Shown: piece by piece, positions 18,875 to 26,015 of the stretch
Layout: the number at the start of each line of letters is the position of its first letter
How positions within the stretch are numbered: the first letter of the stretch is position 1
Assembly (NCBI RefSeq): GCF_012927185.1
Contig: NZ_JABBGB010000002.1
Span: forward strand, 1,550,001 to 1,614,000
DNA from: Pseudoflavitalea sp. G-6-1-2
GTDB lineage: Bacteria; Bacteroidota; Bacteroidia; Chitinophagales; Chitinophagaceae
Direction: 5' to 3'
Length of the DNA stretch: 64,000 nt
The notes under the pieces: model-generated
The model's database searches: none
What the model was told of the DNA's origin: nothing
The model's input: the letters and a program-made list of their open reading frames with translations, nothing else
Made by a program: the position numbers and the translations under genes

Positions 18875-19312
18875 AGGAACACTTTCAGGTTAATGGAATG
18901 ATTGGAAACGATCAGGGTGCAGAGGGCCGGGTTTTCAACTACTTCAAAACTACACAAAAACTGCCGCTGTTCAAGGCCTGCAGCCATATTTGACGTTACG
19001 ACCATATGCGGTTTTTACCCATTCTGAAACTATATTTTTTGATTGGATGTATGCGGGTATCGTAGCAAGCTGAAAATCAAATCGTTTCCCGCAGGCGGTC
19101 AGTCTCCCGGATTCTTTCCAACCCGATAGGTACCATTTTCTTTCCCGCCAGTCATTTACCAGCCCACTGCCCCTATCCATCAAATTATAGCCGGTAACCC
19201 CTCCCTCTGCACTTACGGGTAAAACATAGCCAGAGAAACAAAGCTCCTTTCCATTGCTGAAAGGATGGCCTTCTTTCTAGTCTCTTTATTGTTAACATAA
19301 ACGCAAGCCGAT
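18875..19312. other. divergent intergenic region, kinase / GH18
   Basis: 438 bp between divergent genes. A Bacteroidota-type promoter for the kinase lies at 18945-18974 (minus strand). The remainder shows no convincing gene; short ORFs on either strand lack signal or domain features. The 3' part should contain the GH18 promoter, not recognised by exact box matching. Confidence 0.5.
18945..18974 (-). promoter_or_regulatory. Bacteroidota-type promoter for the hybrid kinase
   Basis: On the minus strand TTG (18974-18972) is followed after 19 nt by TAGTTTTG (18952-18945), matching the -33 TTG and -7 TAnnTTTG consensus of the Bacteroidota primary sigma factor. It lies about 70 nt upstream of the kinase ATG. 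Confidence 0.5.
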
Positions 19313-21208
19313 ATGAAAAAAAATCTACCAGGCATGTTTTGCTATGCAATTGTATGGATCGTTTCAATGTTCTTCTTCATCAGCTCACAGGCACAAACAC
19401 CCAAGTCGGGTCCACTGAATGTTTGTTATGTGGAAGTGAACAGCAACAACATTCTTAACGTTGGCGCATATACGTTGAAGAACGGAGGACAACAACTATT
19501 CGATATCGCCATCATCTTTGCAGCCAATATCAATTACGATGCAGGCCTGGGCAAAGCGGTTCTTTCCTTCAACCCCAATGTAACTACGGTACTGAGTGAT
19601 ACGGCTACATCCATCAGGCCACTCAGAGCCAAAGGCATCAAGGTATTGCTCGATGTACTGGGCAATCATCAGGGAGTGGGCATCTGCAATTTTACCAGCA
19701 GAGCAGCAGCGAGGGATTTCGCTACACAGCTGGCCAATGCCGTAACCACCTACAACCTCGATGGCATCGACTTCGACGATGAGTATGCAGAATACGGCAC
19801 CAATGGCAGGCCCGGCGCAAACGACAGCTCTTTTGTGATGCTGGTGCAGGAACTGCGTTCGCTGATGCCATCCAAGATCATTTCATTTTATTATTATGGT
19901 CCTGCTGCATCGAGGCTTTCATGGAACGGAAGCCGCGTAGGCGATTACGCCAACTACAGCTGGAATGCCAGCTATGGCACTTACTCAGCGCCGAGCGTTC
20001 CACCACTGGGCAAACCCAATCTTGGTCCTGCCGCTACCTGGATCAGCAACACCAGCCAATCCACCGCCAAAACAAATGCACAGCGTACAGTCACCGATGG
20101 TTATGGAGTCTACCTCTGTTACGATCTGCATGGCTACAACGAAACCACTTATCTGTCGGCCATTTCCACCTCTCTGTACAACGACAGCACCAAACTCACC
20201 GGTACATTGCAACCATGGCCACCGGTAGTTACGCCGCCCGCAAGCGTGAAAAAATCCCTGACCTTCAACGGCTCCAATCAATATCTCAATGCAGGCACCA
20301 TCAACCTCAGTGGAACTGCTTTATCGTTTGAAGGATGGGTGAAACCGGCGGCATTCAAATCGGCCTTCCCTTACATTTCTACAGTGATGGGCATTGAATC
20401 GGGAAGCAATACAGCCCTGCTGCGATTCGGAGATGCATCACTCGCCAATAACAAATTGCAATTTGTACTGAACATTGGAGGTACACAGAGAAAGCTGGCA
20501 TCAGCCACATCATTCAGTACAAACACCTGGTACCATATCGCAGCTACTTATGATGGCGCCACCATGAAGCTTTACGTAAACGGAAACCTCGATGCCTCCA
20601 TGGCTCAAACCGGTTCCGTTACTGCCAACAGCACTTTCAATATTGGTTACAGCTATGAATTGGCCAGAGTATTCAGCGGAGGTATGGATGAGATCCGTGT
20701 CTGGAAAAAAGCATTGACGGCCACCGAGATCGCCAGCAAATGTTATGTGAGTCCAACCAGCACCAGCCTCGAAGCATACTGGAGAATGGGGCATGCCGAC
20801 GGATCCGGCACCACCGCGCAGGATACCACAGGGCATGGACATACAGGCACTTTCACCAATATGACCACTGCCAACTGGAGCACTGAGTTCCCGGCAGCAT
20901 GTGCATCTGTTTCACCAACATTTGCACTTACTTCATCTTCCGTTGCGGAGCGGGAAGCTGAAAAAACAGGCGTGCTGGTTTATCCGAATCCGGTGCAACG
21001 TGGAGCAAATATCAACATCACACTTCCAATGAATGCAGGTTCGGCAACAGTGATGATTTACAATGCAGGCGGTAAACCTATGCAGTCTGTGCGGTCTGGA
21101 AATAAATCAATCAGTCTCTCAACAGCCAATCTGAGTGCCGGTGTTTATTTCTATCGCATCACCGATGAAAAAGGAAAAGTTGTCAAAGGAAGTTTTGTAA
21201 TCAGGTAG
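19313..21208 (+). CDS. GH18 EndoH-like endo-beta-N-acetylglucosaminidase, LamG, T9SS
   Basis: 631 residues. The signal peptide ends near SSQAQ (28). The GH18 domain spans about 30-300 with the catalytic signature LDGIDFDDEYAEYG (Asp150, Asp153, Asp155, Glu157), which is closest to EndoH-type enzymes that cut the chitobiose core of N-glycans; Glu157 would be the acid/base. A LamG/concanavalin-like domain follows (about 313-510: LTFNGSNQYLN, WYHIAATYDG, MKLYVNGNLD). The last 75 residues (VLVYPNPVQ, LSAGVYFYRITD, GSFVIR) form a type A T9SS sorting domain, so the enzyme is exported or surface-attached. It is monocistronic with its own terminator. A chitinase activity is the less likely alternative. 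Confidence 0.85.
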   Translation: MKKNLPGMFCYAIVWIVSMFFFISSQAQTPKSGPLNVCYVEVNSNNILNVGAYTLKNGGQQLFDIAIIFAANINYDAGLGKAVLSFNPNVTTVLSDTATSIRPLRAKGIKVLLDVLGNHQGVGICNFTSRAAARDFATQLANAVTTYNLDGIDFDDEYAEYGTNGRPGANDSSFVMLVQELRSLMPSKIISFYYYGPAASRLSWNGSRVGDYANYSWNASYGTYSAPSVPPLGKPNLGPAATWISNTSQSTAKTNAQRTVTDGYGVYLCYDLHGYNETTYLSAISTSLYNDSTKLTGTLQPWPPVVTPPASVKKSLTFNGSNQYLNAGTINLSGTALSFEGWVKPAAFKSAFPYISTVMGIESGSNTALLRFGDASLANNKLQFVLNIGGTQRKLASATSFSTNTWYHIAATYDGATMKLYVNGNLDASMAQTGSVTANSTFNIGYSYELARVFSGGMDEIRVWKKALTATEIASKCYVSPTSTSLEAYWRMGHADGSGTTAQDTTGHGHTGTFTNMTTANWSTEFPAACASVSPTFALTSSSVAEREAEKTGVLVYPNPVQRGANINITLPMNAGSATVMIYNAGGKPMQSVRSGNKSISLSTANLSAGVYFYRITDEKGKVVKGSFVIR

Positions 21209-21246
21209 TAGTTCAGGATCCTTTTTCCCATAAGCAGTCGAACAGC

Positions 21247-21282
21247 GAAGGCCGCCCGGATTTCCGGTAGCGGCCTTCTTTA
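21247..21282. terminator. hairpin terminator
   Basis: GAAGGCCG (21247-21254) pairs with CGGCCTTC (21271-21278), with CCGG/CCGG inside the loop, followed by TTTAATTATTT. It lies between the convergent GH18 and SDR genes. Confidence 0.75.
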
Positions 21283-21302
21283 ATTATTTGCGCTGTTGGT
21301 AC

Positions 21303-22055
21303 TCAGAATGGGTAATGCTTCATCCCTCCGTCCACTACCGAAACAGTTCCTGTGATGTAGCCTGCACGGGGTGATACAAGGAATACAGCCATGTTAGCCA
21401 TATCTTCTGCATGTCCGAAATCGCCGAGTGGAATTTCAGCTTCTGCAAACTTCTTCCGCTCCTCACTGGTGAAGAAACGACGGATATTTTCGGTATCGAT
21501 CAATCCGGGCTGAAGACTGTTCACCCGTATCCCATATGGTCCGAGCTGAGCAGACAAAGCCTTCGACCATGAAACAATCGCAGCCTTGGCCACGGCCGAC
21601 CCATTGATGGAGCGAAGCTCATAGGAGCTCGCCAGATTCAGGATAGCGCCTTGTTTTCTTTCCATGAAATGAGGAAGCAGTGCTTCCGTGAGTTGCCTGG
21701 GCCGCTCGAAATCGAGCGTCATGGCGGCTTTCCAGACCTCTTCAGATCCTGTAACTTCTATTGGCTGGCTCCGGCCTGCATTGTTGATGAGAATATCTAC
21801 CCATCCTAATTTTTCAATGGCAGTGGCCGCAATTTTTTGAGGCGCGTCGGGTTCGAGAAAATCCTGAATCAGCAATACAGGCGCTGCGCCCTTTGCTGTA
21901 ATGATTTCTTCTTTGAGACTGTGCAGCAGATCTGCATTTCTTCCGATAGCTAATACGGTAACGCCTTCGTTGGCCAATTCTTTGGTGATGGCACGGCCGA
22001 TACCCTGACTGGCTCCGGTTACTACGGCTGTTTTACCTTTGAGATAAAGATCCAT
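21303..22055 (-). CDS. SDR-family protein with altered catalytic residues
   Basis: 250 residues with a Rossmann fold of the classical short-chain dehydrogenase type: cofactor loop TGASQGIG (13-20), NNAG (91-94), and the C-terminal PYGIRVNSLQPG and GYITGTVSVVDGG. The catalytic tetrad is degenerate: the Ser is kept (LASSYE, 143-144) and Lys157 is kept, but the Tyr of YxxxK is Ser153 (SAVAK) and the usual Asn is Asp115. NAD(P) binding looks intact. It may be catalytically reduced or use another residue. It is divergent from an HxlR regulator across a shared dyad, so it is probably the regulator's target. Confidence 0.85.
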   Translation of the reverse strand: MDLYLKGKTAVVTGASQGIGRAITKELANEGVTVLAIGRNADLLHSLKEEIITAKGAAPVLLIQDFLEPDAPQKIAATAIEKLGWVDILINNAGRSQPIEVTGSEEVWKAAMTLDFERPRQLTEALLPHFMERKQGAILNLASSYELRSINGSAVAKAAIVSWSKALSAQLGPYGIRVNSLQPGLIDTENIRRFFTSEERKKFAEAEIPLGDFGHAEDMANMAVFLVSPRAGYITGTVSVVDGGMKHYPF

Positions 22056-22076
22056 GATGCTCCTTTTATTTTACAG

Positions 22077-22101
22077 ACAATTACACTGAGTGAATAATTG
22101 T
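22077..22101. promoter_or_regulatory. dyad operator between SDR and HxlR genes
   Basis: ACAATTACACT (22077-22087) is mirrored by AGTGAATAATTGT (22089-22101), interrupted only by two extra bases. It lies 21 bp from the SDR start and 74 bp from the HxlR start. HxlR proteins bind such dyads as dimers, so auto- and target regulation is likely. Confidence 0.6.
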
Positions 22102-22175
22102 TTGTAAAAGTAAACAGCACCAGTAACTTTATGCCATCAGGAAACGATTGTACGCTACGAACAAAAATGTAAGTA

Positions 22176-22553
22176 ATGGCCGACAGAAAGTTAAACTCCA
22201 CATACTCCCGCAACGAACAGGTGATCACCGACTGTGATCTCACCTATGCCATCCATATCATCGGAGGCAGATGGAAACTGCAGATTCTGAGCTCTCTCAA
22301 AAACCAGAAAATGCGTTTCACCGATCTGAAAAAGAAATATGCACTCATCACGGAACGTATGCTCACGCTGCAACTCCGCGCCATGGAGAAGGATGGTCTC
22401 ATCAAAAGAGTAGTGTATGCAGAAGTGCCACCCAGAGTGGAATACGAGCTTACTGAATTAGCCTGCAGATTAACGCCGATACTCGACCAGCTCAGCGATT
22501 GGGGACAAACACACAAACATCAGACAGAAAATAAAAATGAGGATAAGCAGTAG
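22176..22553 (+). CDS. HxlR-family transcriptional regulator
   Basis: 125 residues, the normal length for a MarR-like HxlR winged helix. The family signature is clear: a conserved Cys (ITDCDLTYAIHIIGGRWKL split across the first helix), RFTDLKKKY, ITERMLTLQLRAMEKDGLI for the recognition helix region, and RVEYELTEL in the wing. Cys near residue 20 is the redox/electrophile-sensing position in HypR/QorR-type relatives, so sensing of reactive electrophiles is possible. It is divergent from the SDR gene with the dyad at 22077-22101 between them. Confidence 0.9.
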   Translation: MADRKLNSTYSRNEQVITDCDLTYAIHIIGGRWKLQILSSLKNQKMRFTDLKKKYALITERMLTLQLRAMEKDGLIKRVVYAEVPPRVEYELTELACRLTPILDQLSDWGQTHKHQTENKNEDKQ

Positions 22554-22588
22554 CCTACCCTCACTTTCATCAATGTATTGACTACCGC

Positions 22589-23884
22589 CTAGTACAAAGG
22601 ATTTTTCAGTTTGATGAAGTACACACTGTTTCTATCCACCTTATTTGTACCTGTTAGTATTTTCTGCTGGTATACCTGATTGGCTCCTGTGATGCCAAAA
22701 TCATCGTCGTTAGAAACTGCGATCAGGCCTGGGTTGATGATCACCAGACCTTCTGCTTTATCGTGCGGATAAAGCGTGGTGATATCAGTCATCAGATCGG
22801 CTACCAGTGTTTTCGTTACCGGTGTGATGCCGTTGGCAGCGAGTGTGGCAGCGTCTTTCAGCTCTTCGATTGTTTTTCCGTTGATCAGTTTACCATTAAC
22901 GCCATTGTCCGGATCGGAGATATCGGTTGCTCCGGCAATATTGATCTTGAATATCTTCTTGAACACGGTGTTTCTGTTGGCTTCGGTAGGGAAATTTCCA
23001 TCGCGTTCCAGCACAATGAAATTGTTGTTATCGATGGCTGCGATTTCACTTACTGCCTGGAGATTCCAGTTATCCATCATGTACACGAATTGTTTGGTAT
23101 TGCCGCTGGCAATATCGAAAGTAACAATGCGAATCACCAGTGAATTGCTGATGGCAGCAGAACCAGGGTTGTACAGCGGGAACTGCATGATGCCTACCAG
23201 TGTTTTTCCGTCAGGCGTAATGGTCAATCCTTCCATACCTCTGTTGGGGCGGCGTTTTGCCAGTACCAGCGGCAATTTTCTACCGGCAGTAAACGGATTG
23301 ATCTTCTCGATCGTTTTTCCATTTTTATCAACGTGAATGATATGCGGGCCGTATTCATCACTGATCCAGAAGCTGCCATCGGGAGCGAGGGCCATGCCTT
23401 CAGAATCGATGCCGTCTTCACTCGGTGAAAGCGGATTGTTGTTGATATCGAAAGGTTTCTCCCCTGTTCCGCCTGCATTGGCAGGGTTGGGCAATCCGTT
23501 GAGGTTATTGCCTGCGCTGTTCTTCAGCAGAATGGACGATTCCAGTACCAGCGAATCTCCTTTCAGTCTGAACTTCCCGATCTGCGGAACGAAATCGGGT
23601 GTTGCGATCATGATGCTGCCGGTGGCGGCCTCCGGTACATTCGGGCCACGGTCTGTAAGCAAATAGAAAAGTGTTTTATCTGAAGGGTCCTGTGCCATGG
23701 ATGAACCATATCCACCATTGAACAAAGTGATATTTCCCTGAACGGTTGTCAGCACTTTGGGATGTCTGTCGTCTGCAATGGCAGGATAGACCACAGGTTT
23801 ATTTTCTTCTTTATTGTCAGATTTTTTGTCGCATGCAGCAACAGCGAGAAGTGGAAGCAGATAGAGAGAGCTTTTGAAACGCAT
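22589..23884 (-). CDS. esterase-like activity of phytase family lipoprotein
   Basis: 431 residues with lipobox AVAAC (Cys18), so it is a lipoprotein. The sequence fits the family named esterase-like activity of phytase: NGGYGSSMAQDPSDKTLFYLLTDRGPN (two adjoining strands), GIDSEGMALAPDGSFWISDEYGPHI, RGMEGLTITPDGKTLVGIMQ, and PHDKAEGLVIINPGLIAVSNDDDFG. This is a beta-propeller with acidic loops that in some relatives binds Ca2+ and hydrolyses phosphate esters. The actual substrate is uncertain. It is convergent with the HxlR gene with only 35 bp between them and no clear terminator. Confidence 0.8.
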   Translation of the reverse strand: MRFKSSLYLLPLLAVAACDKKSDNKEENKPVVYPAIADDRHPKVLTTVQGNITLFNGGYGSSMAQDPSDKTLFYLLTDRGPNVPEAATGSIMIATPDFVPQIGKFRLKGDSLVLESSILLKNSAGNNLNGLPNPANAGGTGEKPFDINNNPLSPSEDGIDSEGMALAPDGSFWISDEYGPHIIHVDKNGKTIEKINPFTAGRKLPLVLAKRRPNRGMEGLTITPDGKTLVGIMQFPLYNPGSAAISNSLVIRIVTFDIASGNTKQFVYMMDNWNLQAVSEIAAIDNNNFIVLERDGNFPTEANRNTVFKKIFKINIAGATDISDPDNGVNGKLINGKTIEELKDAATLAANGITPVTKTLVADLMTDITTLYPHDKAEGLVIINPGLIAVSNDDDFGITGANQVYQQKILTGTNKVDRNSVYFIKLKNPLY

Positions 23885-23990
23885 AGCGTGTAAGATTTCT
23901 GCAAAAGAAATGATTGTGGAGTAGCGGAAAATGGAGCCAGGGAAACATAATGGTAAGTTAATAGCGGAGGCAGAAAAAGAACTCTTAAAT

Positions 23991-24067
23991 ACGCAACATA
24001 CTGCGTTTTTGAGCGATAGATTCTAAATTGATGATACCTTTAACGCTTAATACGCAGTATAATGCGG
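23991..24067. promoter_or_regulatory. two ACGCA-N6-TGCG inverted repeats
   Basis: ACGCA-N6-TGCGT at 23991-24006 is perfect. ACGCA-N6-TGCGG at 24052-24067 differs in the last base. The two copies are 61 bp apart in the 210-bp divergent region between the phytase-like and the unknown lipoprotein genes, the second only 27 bp before the latter's ATG. They look like operator copies for an unidentified regulator. Confidence 0.4.
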
Positions 24068-24094
24068 AATTAACCGGATAGCAATAACACCACT

Positions 24095-24955
24095 ATGAAG
24101 ACATTCACTAAAGTACTCGGCTATTTATCCATTGCAGCAATCTCCTTTCCATCCTGCGATTTCGGCAGCACCAAAGCGCCCGTTGCAGAAAGGAACGGAG
24201 CATTCGACCTCGAATCTGTTCAGTTCACAGAAGACATCCCTCAGTTATTCTCTAAACGTCTCATGATCGAAGATGGCATCCGGTACGACAGCGTCCGCGA
24301 TGGAAAGCTCACGGACTCCATGCTTCGGTACAAGATCTCCAATACCATCACAGATGCTATGGACCTGCAGGTTCCGCAACAGGATTTTGGCTATCTGTAC
24401 AAAAGTCCCGAAACAGACAGCATAGCCAGATTTCAGCAGATGTACTTCCATTCTCTCGCTGCACTCACAGATAAGAACAAAAAGCCTATTGCTTACTATG
24501 CCGAAAGCGAACTGCAAAATGCAAACCTTCGCAAATCTCTGATCGAAGCATTTACAAAAAAGTATGGCGCTCCGAAATACGCATTCCGCATCAGCGCGGA
24601 ATTCAATCAATGTTCTTACGAATGGGAGCTGAAAGACAGAACCATTCAGATAGAGACGTCCAACGGTATGAGTGTTACATTTAATTCAGGCGATACCGTG
24701 GCAAGGAACAATAAATACTACAACCTGAGATTGCTGATAATTGAAAACAGCGCTAAGCCTGCGCTGTACGCAGCACATATCTATGAATTCCCCGATAAAA
24801 TCCTGTACAACGGGAAAATGCACAGCTACAAAGATTTCCAGTTTGAGAAGAAACAAAAATTCCGTGACGATTTTCTGCTGAACTCCACTTATGAGGATTA
24901 CATCAAAAATGAATATGGAGAATACAGCATCGATAAGGCAGAGGAAGAAGAATAA
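24095..24955 (+). CDS. lipoprotein of unknown function
   Basis: 286 residues, no family recognised. The N-terminus is a lipoprotein signal with lipobox SFPSC (Cys21). The mature part is charged and rich in Tyr, Lys and Asp, with no repeats and no obvious catalytic motif. Central segment KSLIEAFTKKYGAPKYAF and later WELKDRTIQIETSNG suggest an alpha/beta globular domain. The C-terminus is strongly acidic (KAEEEE). It appears to be monocistronic; the paired inverted repeats lie just upstream and an inverted repeat spans its stop. Likely periplasmic or outer-membrane anchored. Confidence 0.75.
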   Translation: MKTFTKVLGYLSIAAISFPSCDFGSTKAPVAERNGAFDLESVQFTEDIPQLFSKRLMIEDGIRYDSVRDGKLTDSMLRYKISNTITDAMDLQVPQQDFGYLYKSPETDSIARFQQMYFHSLAALTDKNKKPIAYYAESELQNANLRKSLIEAFTKKYGAPKYAFRISAEFNQCSYEWELKDRTIQIETSNGMSVTFNSGDTVARNNKYYNLRLLIIENSAKPALYAAHIYEFPDKILYNGKMHSYKDFQFEKKQKFRDDFLLNSTYEDYIKNEYGEYSIDKAEEEE

Positions 24956-24987
24956 GGCCTGAACGCAGTCTGTTAATTTCTCAGGCC
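24956..24987. terminator. possible weak terminator at convergent ends
   Basis: GGCCTGA (24956-24962) pairs with TCAGGCC (24981-24987) over an 18-nt loop. It starts just after the unknown lipoprotein stop and its second arm is inside the end of the DUF1345 gene. There is no T-run, so it is a weak candidate. Confidence 0.3.
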
Positions 24988-25638
24988 CGCAATAAGGTTG
25001 ATGGTAAGCGCCACTACAAACGTGTTCAATCCAAACGACAACAACCCATGCAGCAGCACTACCCTGCGTAGTCTTGCCCTATTGACCACTACATCGGATA
25101 CCTGAAAGGTCATGCCGATCACGAAAGCGAAGTAAGCGAAATCGAGGTACCCCGGGCGGGCATGCGGTTCGGGGAATTCGAGTCCGCCTGCATGCGTTTC
25201 CACATTTCCTTCTGCATCATCATAATACAGATAGGCGTAGTGAATGGTAAAGATGGTATGCACCATAAACCAGGAGAGCAGAATACCTGCTACCGCTACC
25301 GGCAGGTACCAACTTACTTCTTTCGCTTCTTTGGAGAGAATCAGCAACAGTACCATCAGCATGCTGGCAAAGCAGGCCAGCAATATGAGAATGAACACGA
25401 GGGTGCGGCTGCCATCTTCTCTGCGGGCTACCTGTCTTATTTTGGTGGCATCGTGAGACCAGAACAGCATCCAGGTAAGCAGGCAATAAATGAGTGAGAA
25501 TACATCCCAGATCAACATCACGCGCAGCAATACCGGAAGATGCATCTGCCGTGTGAGAAAGTATACGATACCCGAAAAAACAGCACCAACAGCAACACGC
25601 TGCAATGGATGCGAACGGACAAAGTAGTTTTGACTCAT
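24973..25638 (-). CDS. DUF1345 membrane protein
   Basis: 221 residues from the ATG at 25638 (MSQNYFVRSHPLQ). Five hydrophobic segments are visible (about VGAVFSGIVYFL, VMLIWDVFSLIYCLL, TLVFILILLACFASML, YLPVAVAGILLSWFMV, and a C-terminal LLSFGLNTFVVALTI). The family mark HTIFTIHYAYLYY followed by GGLEFP and GYLDFAYFAFVIGMTFQVSDV is typical of DUF1345. It is an inner-membrane protein of unknown role. A -7 box sits directly before the ATG. An upstream frame extension to 25680 would cover that box, so the shorter start is chosen. Confidence 0.85.
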   Translation of the reverse strand: MSQNYFVRSHPLQRVAVGAVFSGIVYFLTRQMHLPVLLRVMLIWDVFSLIYCLLTWMLFWSHDATKIRQVARREDGSRTLVFILILLACFASMLMVLLLILSKEAKEVSWYLPVAVAGILLSWFMVHTIFTIHYAYLYYDDAEGNVETHAGGLEFPEPHARPGYLDFAYFAFVIGMTFQVSDVVVNRARLRRVVLLHGLLSFGLNTFVVALTINLIAGLRN

Positions 25639-26015
25639 AACACAAAGATAAAAACAATTGCATATGAACGCCGGCAACATTTGAAAGCGTCATGAATGCT
25701 TACCACAACCGAAGAACGAAACAACGATCAGCAAAAGGGGCAATTTCCTGGCAATCGTCAAATAAAACGCCACATTCGTAAGCCGGCTGGCAGGATCCAT
25801 AAAAATTTGCTAGCATTGCGCCAGATTACCCTAACCCAATTATGAAACCAAACCCACAATTTCCACTGAGCTAATTCGTTTGATTTCTCATCCGCCTCCA
25901 CCCCGGTATTTATTGAGATCATCTGCTGAACAAAGCCTAACCTGAATTGGCTGCTGCAACCATCAGCCACAGGGAATCTTTGCGCCGGCAACTCATGTAA
26001 AAAACCTGAACACTT
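25639..26015. other. divergent intergenic region
   Basis: 377 bp between DUF1345 and the HYR-domain protein. It contains the TATCTTTG box next to the DUF1345 start. Short ORFs here have no supporting features. No exact promoter match was found for the rightward gene. Confidence 0.5.
25643..25650 (-). promoter_or_regulatory. -7 box TATCTTTG of the DUF1345 gene
   Basis: TATCTTTG on the minus strand is a full match to TAnnTTTG. It ends four bases before the ATG, so transcription may begin at or next to the start codon. A -33 TTG at the standard 19-21 nt is absent; the nearest is at 24 nt. Confidence 0.4.

Noticed and set aside
18971-19183. 70-codon frame in the kinase/GH18 gap
   Set aside because: It has no domain or start context and overlaps the likely kinase promoter.
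25758-25991. 77-codon frame in the DUF1345/HYR gap
   Set aside because: It has no features of a real protein and no spacing logic; treated as chance.
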